Positions 1-10,517 of a stretch of DNA of 64,000 bases are shown one piece after another; position 1 is the stretch's first letter; each line of letters begins with the position of its first letter. A model generated the notes under the pieces. It was not told the origin of the DNA and searched no databases. It was given only the letters and a program-made list of their open reading frames with translations. This DNA is from Agarophyton chilense (Eukaryota; Rhodophyta; Florideophyceae; Gracilariales; Gracilariaceae), in contig JARGXX010000071.1 in NCBI GenBank assembly GCA_030374765.1, forward strand, positions 806,001 through 870,000, written 5' to 3'. The position numbers and the translations under genes are program-made.

Positions 1-531
1 GCTCCGAGACGCATGTTGCTTTTTTTGTAGTGAACCGCTTCTCTGCGCTCTCGTCGCAACGCCGCTTTCAACTCTCGGTCCGTGCTTTCGTGTTCTCGCC
101 TCCGCCTTTGTGCGTGCGACTTGCGCTTCTCGCGCTTTGCTCTCGCGCGCGCGCGACCGCGCAGCCAGGCCGCACGCGCGCCGCCATCCCACCAACACGA
201 CCGTCCAAAATTTTGGCCGTTTTGGGCGCGCTCGCCCCCCTCCCCGTGCCACGCGTTTTTCAGCACTCACACCCCAAGTCATCATCGGCCGCGTCCCGTC
301 GCCCTGTTCCCGCTTGACGCCCCAGCCCCCCCCCATCAGCGCACAAGCACACCTTCTCTCAACCAAAACACCAGTGCCCTCCCCACCCCCCACCTTCCTC
401 AACCCCCACCTTCCTCAACCCCCACCCCCCTTCCCCCCTTCCCCACCTTCCCCACCTTCCCCCCCCTCCCGTCCTCTCCCCCCCACCCACACCACGCCCT
501 GGCGCCCGGTCGTCGCCCCCGTTCCAGGCCC
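1..531 (+). other. C-rich leader upstream of the RING-H2 gene
   Basis: This stretch is rich in C and T with almost no G on the plus strand, especially about 310-490. The frame of the downstream gene stays open through it but contains no ATG, only a GTG near position 82 and proline-rich low-complexity codons. I read it as promoter and 5' untranslated leader rather than coding sequence. Confidence 0.5.
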
Positions 532-1251
532 ATGCAGGTGCCGGCGCCCTTCCCCGCCGACCTATCCGACGACTGGCAGTGGGGCCCACCCGGTGAACTT
601 CCCCCCCGCCTCCCCTTCCAACCGCACCACCCCCCCCTGCTGCACCGTGCCGCCGCCGCCGCCGCCGCCGTAGCAGCCGACCCACCGCCAGCCCCCCGTC
701 GTCACCACCGTCTCCTCCCCCGCGCCCGCTCCCGCGTTCAAACACATATCCCCGAGCCATGGCTCGCCCGCGCCTGGGACTACAGCGCCCACAGAATGCC
801 CCTCATGTTCGACGAGCGCGCCGATTGGGAGCCCTTTGACCCCGCCCACTCCCAACTTCCTGCCCGTCGTCGCCTCGTCACCCGCCCCTACCGCCCTCAT
901 ACCATACGCCGAGTTCCGCGTCTCACCCACTTTTTGGGCTTTCGCATCTCGCGCAGACGCGCCCCCACGCCTAGGGACGACGATGACTCCCTCGGCCTCA
1001 CCTACGAGGAGTTGCTCGAGCTCGATGACGGCAACGTGCGTTGCGGCCTTTCCAAGCACGAGTTGGATCACCTTACCACCTTTGAGGCCACCAAGGACCA
1101 CATGACCATGGACTGTCACATTTGTCTCGACCGTTTTGACTACGCCGTTCCGCTCGTCATGCTTTCGTGCGACCACGTTTATCACAAGCATTGTATACAC
1201 ACATGGCTCAAGCAGAAGCGCTCCTGTCCCATCTGTCGTTGCGATCTGTAA
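532..1251 (+). CDS. RING-H2 finger protein, probable E3 ubiquitin ligase
   Basis: The 239-residue protein ends in a RING-H2 finger (about residues 195-239) with the ordered ligands CHIC, then C-D-H-V-Y-H-K-H-C, then CPIC. The finger lies at the extreme C-terminus, three residues before the stop. RING-H2 domains recruit an E2 enzyme and pass ubiquitin to a substrate. The rest is proline- and arginine-rich, with an alanine run near residues 41-47 and an acidic patch (DDDDS) before the finger. No membrane segment or signal peptide is visible, so it is probably soluble. The ATG at 532 is the first in frame; upstream codons are open but have only non-ATG starts. No intron is needed. The substrate cannot be inferred. 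The RING call is secure; the exact start is less so. Confidence 0.8.
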   Translation: MQVPAPFPADLSDDWQWGPPGELPPRLPFQPHHPPLLHRAAAAAAAVAADPPPAPRRHHRLLPRARSRVQTHIPEPWLARAWDYSAHRMPLMFDERADWEPFDPAHSQLPARRRLVTRPYRPHTIRRVPRLTHFLGFRISRRRAPTPRDDDDSLGLTYEELLELDDGNVRCGLSKHELDHLTTFEATKDHMTMDCHICLDRFDYAVPLVMLSCDHVYHKHCIHTWLKQKRSCPICRCDL

Positions 1252-1822
1252 CTCTTTTCATTTCTCCACGCATCCCGCCGCTGTTTACTTTGCGCTTGCG
1301 CTCCACCTCAATTTCAGTCCACACCCTCCTTGCTTCAAATCGTAACCACTTTCACTTCTTAAATCACTCCCCCTCGTCAATGCGCCTCTGCCCACCCGCC
1401 GCATCGTTGCATCCTCTCCCTCTTTCTCTACAACTCTACTACTCATCTACGTGATCTTGAGCATGTGCGCATCCTCGCCCTATTGTCACCCCGGAACACC
1501 TCTGCACATTACCAAAATCTCACCTCTTTCTCCTACCAAACGCGCGTGTACAGATAACGTCCCTCGTCGACTCTCGCTGCTGCCGATGCGTGTCTATTGT
1601 AATGCTTTCAGCACCTTTTTTTCCATCCACCTTCAAACCGTCCAACGCATCCTCTGTTTGTAAATGCCTCAGCTGTGCACCATATTCAACAGCGTGCCCA
1701 TCGCGCACGTCGCCGCACCCCATGCTCTTTTTTTGCCTACGCTTTTGTCTAGGCTGGAGCGCACTACGGAGCAACTGCACAAAATGTGCTAGAGCCGCGT
1801 GTCAGCGCTCGTCGCGAGAACC

Positions 1823-1852
1823 CTTTCTGCTTTCTGCTTTCTGCTTTCTGCT
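1823..1852. repeat. Tandem repeat, 7-bp unit CTTTCTG
   Basis: About four consecutive copies of CTTTCTG, seen directly. Confidence 0.8.
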
Positions 1853-2626
1853 TGTAATCAACAATCACTGTCACTGCGTTTCTACGAGCAGTGCGAGAGC
1901 CACAGAGCTGTTGGTCGACCCCTCTCCACCAACGACACACTCCGAACAGTGCGTTGCCAACGCAGCAACACACGCACTCTCACTCACACACACGCCGCCC
2001 CACGCTCTCTTCTCAACTGCGCGCATGGCGTAACGCTCTCCGCGACGGTGTCGAGACCTGCTATCTTTTTTTTTTCGGCGTATGCCGGGCGCCGTGCAAT
2101 GCCACGTAGCCCGTGAAAAGGCGCGCACTCGTGTGTGTGCCGACCTTGCGCAGTTGCCACAGAAATGAAATCACCTCACTGTATCCCTCCCTCCCCCCCT
2201 AATGGAGCAAACTTTCCTCAGTAGATACGTCTACGTAACTATATTTACCGCCTCATACACACTGATTGGCTTTGAGGCAGCTGGCCGATCTCTAGAGAGC
2301 TAAACAGTACAAGCCATCCGTCCCTCGCATAGCTTTGGGTCTGGCTTTGGTGCCGCTCCCTACCGTTTTCCAGCTCTCGAGAGCTCTTGGCAGTACCATC
2401 GAGACTCCTTCAGCTTCTCGTTCCGGACTCAACGCCACCAGCGTGCGTTCCGTCGCCCATCACCCTGCGTCGAGATCAGCACCGCGTTGTGCACTTCATG
2501 TCGTCCACCGCTACCTTAGCAGCAGCCCCTCCTACTCGTCCACACCTACATTCTACCGTGTCTGCACTTTCCTGTGCAGCCGCGACGGGAAGATATCCGG
2601 CCCGCCCTATAGTAATGCCGAGATAA

Positions 2627-2652
2627 CGTGTGTGTGTGTGTGTGTGTGTGTG
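2627..2652. repeat. (GT)n microsatellite
   Basis: About 12-13 uninterrupted GT units in non-coding sequence. Confidence 0.9.
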
Positions 2653-5049
2653 ACGGACAAAAGCTCGACTCGAAACGTGCCATATGTAGCACAGCGTTTT
2701 ACATAGCTCGTGGTGGAGAAGCGTCCACGCCATACCCGTCGAAAGGACCACCCCGCCCCCCCCCACCCCGTTCCAACAGCCCTGTTTTTGACTTACACAG
2801 TTCCGTGTCATGGGCCATACACAGGTCTGCTTCAGAGAAACCTTTTTTTTCGTCCAGGATATAAACCAGGCTGTAACAACAGTCAGCATGGCCAATTGTC
2901 ACCGATTGAACCACCATAGTTCGTTTGTGTCATCTTTCTTGGCCCATTGGTTCCGCAAGTGATAGAGGCCGTGAAGGAGGCTCTCCAGATGGCTTAGGCT
3001 GGTCCGACCAAGGCGTCTGAACCGCCGGCCCACCAAATATTTATGCCTGCTGTCGAAATCCAACCGTTTGTTACTTTTGGGCGTTCAGGCAGTCACCGCA
3101 AGATATGCAGCACATCGTTTGATGAAGACATACATGTACCAAACTCAAATGAATTTACAGTGGGGGAGCGCAGAGCCATGGGGCATTGATTCGCAGCTAC
3201 GTACTAGACTTGGGCAGATCTTGGAGCAATACCTGCATTCAAACTAACCAAACCTCCTCTGTACAATGTCTGAGGAGGATCCTCCCGACTCCCACAATAG
3301 TATTCCACTATGAACTGCTCACGGCCGTCAATGAACGCTCCAAATGTGGGGAATACCATCGGGGTCATAGATTCATTCCACATCCGCTCATTCCACATCC
3401 GCTGCCGAACGCAAAAGGATTTGAGATTCAAATGAATAGGACGAGTTTTGCAGACCTTTTTCACTGCGGAACAAAGCACTTTTGCGGTCTGCAAACGGAA
3501 GCCATGTGCCTATAGTTGCGCGTCTAGTCTCAGTCTGCAAAAGAACCTGAGACCGATTACACAAATTGTAGTCACGTTCACCTCACGCAACCAAACTCCT
3601 GCGCGGGTATGCCTCCTCTTATTCAAGAGCGCACTGATTCAGGCAGTCGTTCCATCGCTAAAGGAGTGCAACCTCGAACCGACAACACAATACCCATCTT
3701 GAATGACTAAATTTATTGCGCAGGTGTATTGCCAGATATGTTCCTCTCCACAAAAACGGTGGTGTCTCGGAATGCGATAGAAACTCTTTCTCTTCTTCTC
3801 CAAGTGACGAGCGATGTAAAATCCCACATTACAGTTGTCGTAAACTGCTTGTCACATTTCCGGAGGGGGGCTGTATCTTGCTAAGCCTATGAAGGTAGCT
3901 AGTGTCTAGACTCCCGCAAGAATGTATGAAATCCGTGAATACTATGATTCTAACAGGACAGTTTCTCCAAATTATTTGACTATCGACTCTATGAAAATAG
4001 ATGTATGTTGACCATTTGTCCTGCGACGAGATGTAATGCGAACAACATGAAATGATTCACAGGCGCTCGCAGAAAGCCCCACGTTCCAAGTCTTCTCCAG
4101 CTAGAATGGGTTTAATTCTGGGGGCAGCTTCTCGCTCAAGTTTTCGAAGCTCTCGTTTATTTTCTACCGTGGGTTTATGAGCCATACTATGCCTTGATTG
4201 TACCGGGTATTAGATTCATCTACTCACCAATGACAACAACCATTGTATCGCGTAGATATCATTTCTTTTCGGCGAAACAGCAACCTTGCGCCCTGATGGA
4301 AGAAATTTACCAATGTATGCTTTGCCATGGCAGTCACGATAGAAAAACTTTGGCATTGCTGCCACTCCCGAACAAGTGGGAATTGCGACGCTCATGGTTT
4401 ACATCGCGCTGATGAGAACGACATTCCACAAGATACACGCTTCTTCCACTGTGCGAATACAAAATCTTTTTCTGTCTGTCCGGGGGATTTCCGTAGAACC
4501 CCATAATCTTACATGCCTTTCCGCTCATTGAAGGTAAAGAGCTATCGGCTGATCGGAAGCTCCAAAACACTCCAGAGTACACGAGAAAGAAAAAGTAGAC
4601 TCAGTGGTGTTCTGATTCGAAGAAGCATTTCATCATCTTTACCTTTGTGCTCTCTCTCTCTCTCTTTTACGGGCGTGCTACGTTCTATCAATACGTAGCA
4701 AAGAACCTAACCTTTGGAAGAAACGTTCTCTCACTAAAAAGGCCAACACTCTATCTGGCCACTTGATGATAATTGCTTAAAGACCAAGACCTTGACGCTC
4801 GTGAAGAGGGGGAAAACACAACCTTCTCGACAGTGCCCGCTTTGGACACCTTAACATAGAGAGGTCTACAGAATTGAGAACATTCGATCTACAATTACAC
4901 ATCAACCGCTTCCCAGTCATCACTGATCCAAATGGGTGTAATGATAACATGTGTCCAACATAAAGTCGTGAAAACGCAACTTCTCCCTGTCGTTAAGTCA
5001 GCGATTTGTTGAACTTGTCAGGAACCGATACCAGTAAAAACTTTCAACC

Positions 5050-5439
5050 TGTGCCGCCTCGTGGGTTAGGTGCGCTTGCTCGCGTGCGTCGGGTCGATCC
5101 CGATGCGAAAAGGAAAAACGTTGATGCTCGCGTGCGTGCGAGAATTACGTCAGCTGGAGAAGAGAGTCAGATGGCAAGTTGCAGTACGTCAGTCCGTTTC
5201 TTCGACTGAGTAAGTTGCCTTTCATAAAATTGACCTACCGTCTATCTGCGTCCCTTCACCGTCCTCTCGACAGATCACTGGGCGACAGAGTCGACGGGGG
5301 TCGACTCGTTTTTGTGAGCCAAGATAGTGTCGCTTTGTTCACGACCTTTCCCAACGGGAACACCATCTCGATACAGATTTGATTCTGACCGTTTGAGATC
5401 CGGCTTGGCGATTTGTTCCAAAGCCAGTCAGGCACAACA
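5050..5439 (-). repeat. LTR of family C, inverted orientation
   Basis: A 390-bp copy of the family C LTR (TGTTGTGCC...GGCGGCACA) on the minus strand. It faces the 5' LTR of element C across a 197-bp spacer (5440-5636), making a large inverted repeat. Its own flanks (AACC left, GATG right) do not match each other. Each matches a flank of another C-family LTR instead, as discussed under findings. By eye it is closer to the LTR at 5637 than to the one at 36218 over most of its length. Confidence 0.85.
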
Positions 5440-5636
5440 GATGTCCCGCTACGTCTCGGTCCTAATCTAAGAGCACCCACGACTATCTACTGTTAACTTG
5501 TTCGTCTCGGTTTGCTACAGTAAACCATCTGGTATTCCTTCTGTTACTGTTCTTACTTTCAATTGTAAGGCGATCGAATGAAGTGCAATATTTCAGTAAA
5601 AAGACAGTTGTAGGCTACTGAAAGTATCAAGTGGTT

Positions 5637-5919
5637 TGTTGTGCCTGACTGGCTTTAGCACAAATCGCCAAGCCGTATCTCAAACGGTCAGAATCAAATC
5701 TGTATCGAGATGGTGTTCCCGTTGCGGAAGGTCGTGAACAAAGCGACACTATCTTGGCTCACAAAAACGAGTCGACCCCCGTCGACTCTGTCGCCCAGTG
5801 ATCTGTCGAGAGGACGGTGAAGGGACGCAGATAGACGGTAGGTCAATTTTATTAAAGGCAACATACTCAGTCGAAGAAACGGACTGACGTACTGCAACTT
5901 GCCATCTGACTCTCTTCTC
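5637..5919 (+). repeat. Element C 5' LTR, left part
   Basis: First 283 bp of the 5' LTR, ending in the TTCTC duplication at the point where the family A solo LTR was inserted. Confidence 0.9.
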
Positions 5920-5964
5920 TGTAGAGCAACGCCAAGTTAGGGGATACTTGAAGATGCAACTCAT

Positions 5965-6843
5965 TGTAGGACAATGCCCCCAAGGGGGAAAACCTACGAA
6001 GACGTCCGGATCTTCCTCTCACGAGGTAACCGGCGCGGTAGAGCCCTCCCAGGGATCGACGCGCAATGCCGGGTGTAAGCCGGAGCCGAACCGTCGCGAC
6101 GGGCGCAGGGAGGCTGAAAGAAGCCGAGAATATCCGCCGAAGCGGTGCTTGCGTATCCTCTGAGGAGGCAAACCCCACGAGAGTGGCGAGCACGACAGGT
6201 GTCAGTGCGAGCCGCAAGAGCGGGAATTGCCCAATGAAGGGGAGGAAAAAGGAAGGAAAATAGGAACGGAGGCAAGAGGGCGAGGTTGACCACGAGTCGC
6301 AAGAGGGGACTCGGGAATAGCCGGCACTGCCGGGTGTAGCAAACCGTATACACGGGCGGAACCACGAAAGTGGGAATAGATACCCAACACACGAAGGCTG
6401 CTTGAACGTCCAAGGGGGTTGGGAAGCCGTGCACCACGGGATATCCCTCCGTAAGGAGTTGTATATCCGCGCAGGCGGTTCGACCCAGAGCCAAGATCTG
6501 GAAGACCAAGATCTGGAAGACCAAGATCACCCTTGTTGGGGAGACTTTACTGGACCGGCAGCCGCGAGGCCGGCGGCCTAAGTACTGTAGTCACCGTAGA
6601 ATACAATAAATAAAGTCTATCCTAAATAGCTAAATGTCCGTCTAACAAAAGGGGCCAATCTGGCGGCCACGTGTCGCGCGGGCGCTGCGGCCACGTGTAT
6701 GGCACCCGGTCCCGCCGGTGCATCACCGGCGTTCCGGTCATCGCCGTGAAACGGATTACTCCTACTCATAACGAGGTTGCACGCCGGAGGCTCCGGAAAA
6801 AATTTAAATCCCCAAAAACCTCCCTGGAGGACGTTGCTCTTCA
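5965..6843 (+). mobile_element. Solo LTR of a fourth family (D)
   Basis: An 879-bp insertion that starts TGTAGGACAATGCC and ends GTTGCTCTTCA, flanked by a CTCAT duplication at 5960-5964 and 6844-6848. TG...CA ends, a 5-bp duplication, the size and the absence of coding sequence fit a solo LTR. Its ends resemble family A distantly, but its body differs. It contains a short tandem array at about 6490-6530. The orientation is assumed from the similarity of its start to the family A start. Confidence 0.75.
6490..6530. repeat. Tandem repeat inside the D solo LTR
   Basis: About 2.5 copies of a 16-bp unit built on CCAAGATCTGGAAGA. Confidence 0.75.
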
Positions 6844-7395
6844 CTCATAGAATGAGGATTGAACCCTCCGAGGGTTACGACTATGATCCTCTCTAAGGTG
6901 TGCTGAGGTGGCACTGTTTTCTGGTTAGAGTTCGCCTATGAAGTGAAAATTCGGATGGCCCATGGTTGGATTGGCCCCGTGATACACGTGGCTTAATTTT
7001 GACACCGATTTTCGGATATTTGTTAGAACGTTGGACTTTTGGGCCCTGACAGTTGGATCTCCACGTGTATAGCCCTGAGCAGGTGTGCACTACTGTAGAG
7101 TTTAGTTAGTGGGCCCTACTTAGGGACATGAGATCTGACAGTCCGAAGCTCAGAGTAAATGGTAACCAAGGTTGGTCTTCGATAACTGTAGAGGTTCTTC
7201 GTCGCCATCGTTTCGGCCTTACAACCCGGAACGGGCTCTGGTTAGCAACGCCTGCGTAGGGACACGACTCCACTTGGAGAGTGCCCACGTTTGGGTTCCG
7301 TCCAACCACCCCCTTGGGACCGCTCAGACGACCTGCGTGCACGATACCCCGTGGGGGTTCTGCTTACTTGTTGCGTGCTTTTTGTGTTTCCTTTC

Positions 7396-8189
7396 TGAAG
7401 TGCAACCCTCGTGAGGGCCGTTTTCCAGGACTTGGTTGTTTTTCCGCCTCGGGCGATACTTGTGAGATCTATGAGTAAAACCGCTACTAGCGGGCTGGCG
7501 TAGCCAGGTGTATACGCGTTGTACGCCAAGTGCACCGGCGGCCGTGCGCCGTGGCCCCGATTCGGGTGTGACTTACCCACGTGTACCACGGGTGGCCCAG
7601 GACAGGTTGGCACAGCATAGCTGGATATTTCTCTATTTATTTAGCTTTATTACACTAGGTTAGGGAGCTCTCTACAGTAGTCTACACTATATAGTGCCAG
7701 GGCGATCTCGCCCTGACACTCAGTAAACCTCCCCAACCAGGGTTCTTGGCTCTAAGTCTTTTTCCGCTTTCGCGAGTCTTCCACACTTTACGGAGGTGAA
7801 GCCGCGTTACTAACGGTAGACTTATCCACCCTGCGTCAACAGGAGACTCACCGCTGTTAGCGTGTATATCTTTCATACCACTGCCGTGTTCTCGCCCCAG
7901 TATTGGGTCTGCTACATATTTCTTTTGGCTCTCGTGGCCCATGCCCCCGATCGCCCCCACTGGGTGGTCCCCCCTTTATCACTTTCCCACTCCCGTGGAA
8001 TACAGCTCATACCTGGTCTGCTCCCTTCTAGCATCCCGCACTCTCCCCGCTTGGCGTGCCGGTGAACCTCGGCCTTACACCCCGACTTAGTCGTGTTCAC
8101 TCCGGAGAGGCTCCGTCGCCGTGCTACCCTCCTTGGAGGAAGACTCGGACATCTTCGTGTGTTTCCGCCGCCCTTGGCGTTGCACTACA
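7396..8189 (+). repeat. Element B 5' LTR
   Basis: 794 bp, TG...CA, preceded by target duplication CTTTC and followed three bases later by the primer-binding site. Confidence 0.93.
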
Positions 8190-8192
8190 AAC

Positions 8193-8208
8193 TGGTCTCC
8201 CGACTTAG
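8193..8208 (+). promoter_or_regulatory. Primer-binding site of element B
   Basis: TGGTCTCCCGACTTAG begins three bases after the LTR and starts with TGG, the complement of a tRNA CCA end. Element A has the same 16 bases at the same place. I could not name the tRNA. Confidence 0.7.
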
Positions 8209-8349
8209 AAGGCTAAGCGGACCTGGTTTGGTTGTTTTTCACATTGCTGTGCTGTCTTCTCTCGTCGAGATCTGCTTTCCAATTTCTTGTTTTGGACCCA
8301 CTTGGTGGACGCTTTTGTTGTCCTATTCTTAGTGGTCAACGCTACAACC

Positions 8350-10479
8350 ATGTCACGACTACCGACGGAAGCGGAACCCGCGATCACGCGGAGCCGTTCC
8401 GTCAATGACGTGGCGCCTGTGGACCCTGGAAGGGTTCCCCCGCCGTTACCTCAAGCCGCTCCGAAAGGCAAGAGTAAGGGGTCGAACTCCTCCAAGAACA
8501 ACAAGCTACCGCCTAAGGCGTCGAAGAATGGACCCAATTCTGGTGCTGGACCGGCCCCTGCCGTGGATGACCCGGCTCCTGCCGACGAAAAGGCCCAGAA
8601 AAACGAGTTCCACATCGACATAAACTCAAGTGTGAGGCAGCAGATCCGCGTAATGCGGCAAGCGCACAATGCCTTCGTGGAAGAGTTCGAAGCCCTGCGT
8701 TCAAGGTGTGATGGCTCTTCCATGAAGGAAGTGGTTGACGACCTCCGCGTGTTGCGGGCGGACGTCAACACCCTGTTGGAATGTTTTGGTGGTCCTGCCG
8801 CTTACGTGGAAGGTGTCGAGACCCGATTCAATCGTGTTAGCGCCCGTCTCCAGACGTTAGAGCAAACCATCTTGATGGAAGACGTCCCGGAGAAGCCGGT
8901 TGCTGTGTCGCACCAAGCGAAACACGAGAGGAAAAGGGACGATACCCGCCGTCGGCGTGGAAAGCATGACAGCGATGACTCGGACTCGTCGAACTCCTCA
9001 CGGTCGTCGCGTGGCCCTCACCATTCAAATGGGTCGGACTCGTCAGATTCGTCTTCTGACGATGGCCATCGCAGGCGTTCATCCCGTTCTAAACGGTCGT
9101 CTGCCATCCAAGGTGTGATCCGCGCCCGCGAGAAGGGAAGGAAACACTCCGGGTTGAAGGAGCTGAAATGCACCAACCCCCTGTACAAGAAGTTGGTTTC
9201 TTACCGATACTATCGGCTAGAGAACTCCTCTTTGGATCGCACGCCCCGTGGCACGGGTAGAGTGAAGGATTGCATAAATCGTATGCAACTGTCCCTCAGG
9301 AACCAGAACTTTTCTGGAGAAGACCCCATTTTGGTGTTGGATTTCCTTGCGAGGTTCGTCGCCGAAGCGGATATTCTCGGTATGACCGAAGGACAGGCGT
9401 TTATTGCATTCCCGTACTTTATGAAAGGCCTCGCCGAGGATCAATACAACTCTGTAAGAGGTTCGTCTAGAGCCTCCGAAGGAGGGGTAACCTGCTGGCC
9501 AGAAGCAGTACAATACCTCTTGAGGTCCTACGCCACTAATCACGCGATTCAGTCGGCCATTCTCGCTCTTCGCGATACGCGCCAGAAGTCTAGAGAAACG
9601 GAAACCGAATTCTCGGTGCCCCTGAACAAGGCTTTCCACCGTAGTGGGAACGTACACTCCGCCGGAGAGCGCTGCCCCATGTTCATCGATGGACTGAACC
9701 CCGCTATCCGAACACTCGTGGCCCGTTACCGGGAAGACCGAAGGAAAACCACGTATCTGGAGTTGGTCCAACACGCGCAAGCGGAAGGTGACGCTTTAAG
9801 AGCTCGTGCCCCCGGACACAGGTCGCGAACCGCCAAGGCGTTGGTGATGGAAACGAAGTCGCCATCCCTATCGCTGATTGCGAGTGAGCGCCCCCAACAG
9901 GAGTACGACAACGTACACTTCGCCCGAAGCGATATCCATTCGGTCCCGACAACCGAACTACCGTCTACGACGGACGACTCATATGACACGGCCCAGGATG
10001 GACCCCTGCTGTACGCAGACTCTCCCCGTGTTCACGGACCTCGCATCCCGTATTCAAACGGTGCGCTCCGACAGAGTTGCCCTGGATGGAAGGATACCCG
10101 CCAAGCGGTGAAGTTCACGGATACTCGCTCCGGTTTGCAGCCCTCTCGCCCGGGACTCATATGCCACATATGCTACGAACACGGTCACATTTCACCGGAC
10201 TGTATCCTCACCATGAAGGAAGTAGCCCGATTAATCGGTAATTATGAGGCGTTGAGCCCAGTGGAAAAGCGGATTGTTCCGATGACGTCGTATCTTCGAG
10301 CGAAGATCGATTTTCCACGGAGTATTCCGGAGGCGAAACCGCGCAATGCGTTACTTTACCCTGCCGAGCAGGCTTCCGACCACCGCTCCGTTCCTTCAAA
10401 CCCCGCCGCTGGCGCCCCATTGCTAGTGGTTCAGGATTCTGAGGCCCCGCCCCAGGCGGATGGGACTCAGGAAAACTGA
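8350..10479 (+). CDS. Element B gag
   Basis: A 709-codon open frame starting at the ATG at 8350. A charged N-terminal half includes a serine/aspartate-rich stretch and a basic patch. The middle has a retrotransposon gag/capsid-type region, and near the C-terminus is a canonical CCHC zinc knuckle (C-x2-C-x4-H-x4-C, around 10160-10203, residues beginning CHICYEHGH). Gag packages element RNA into a virus-like particle. It resembles the element A gag throughout, for example LVSYRYYRL and SVRGSSRASEGG. It looks whole. Pol follows in another frame, as is usual for Gypsy elements that use frameshifting or re-initiation. Confidence 0.85.
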   Translation: MSRLPTEAEPAITRSRSVNDVAPVDPGRVPPPLPQAAPKGKSKGSNSSKNNKLPPKASKNGPNSGAGPAPAVDDPAPADEKAQKNEFHIDINSSVRQQIRVMRQAHNAFVEEFEALRSRCDGSSMKEVVDDLRVLRADVNTLLECFGGPAAYVEGVETRFNRVSARLQTLEQTILMEDVPEKPVAVSHQAKHERKRDDTRRRRGKHDSDDSDSSNSSRSSRGPHHSNGSDSSDSSSDDGHRRRSSRSKRSSAIQGVIRAREKGRKHSGLKELKCTNPLYKKLVSYRYYRLENSSLDRTPRGTGRVKDCINRMQLSLRNQNFSGEDPILVLDFLARFVAEADILGMTEGQAFIAFPYFMKGLAEDQYNSVRGSSRASEGGVTCWPEAVQYLLRSYATNHAIQSAILALRDTRQKSRETETEFSVPLNKAFHRSGNVHSAGERCPMFIDGLNPAIRTLVARYREDRRKTTYLELVQHAQAEGDALRARAPGHRSRTAKALVMETKSPSLSLIASERPQQEYDNVHFARSDIHSVPTTELPSTTDDSYDTAQDGPLLYADSPRVHGPRIPYSNGALRQSCPGWKDTRQAVKFTDTRSGLQPSRPGLICHICYEHGHISPDCILTMKEVARLIGNYEALSPVEKRIVPMTSYLRAKIDFPRSIPEAKPRNALLYPAEQASDHRSVPSNPAAGAPLLVVQDSEAPPQADGTQEN

Positions 10480-10517
10480 TTTCGGGAGTCTCCCCTTCGG
10501 GAGAGGCGTCCCCAACA

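Larger units (their letters stand above)
1252..5049. other. Intergenic region without a convincing gene
   Basis: About 3.8 kb with only short open frames of unbalanced composition on both strands; none shows a recognisable domain. It contains simple repeats at 1823-1852, 2627-2652 and a short CT run near 4655-4670. The first few hundred bases are pyrimidine-rich and probably include the 3' untranslated region of the RING gene. Confidence 0.5.

Noticed and set aside
82-531. N-terminal extension of the RING-H2 protein
   Set aside because: The frame is open but has only a GTG start, and the translation is low-complexity proline/serine sequence typical of a C-rich leader.
5050-5919. Inverted-repeat DNA transposon (MITE-like) from the facing repeats at 5050-5439 and 5637-5919
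   Set aside because: The repeats are LTRs of family C, with TG...CA ends and a third copy at 36218-36608, and no shared duplication flanks the pair.
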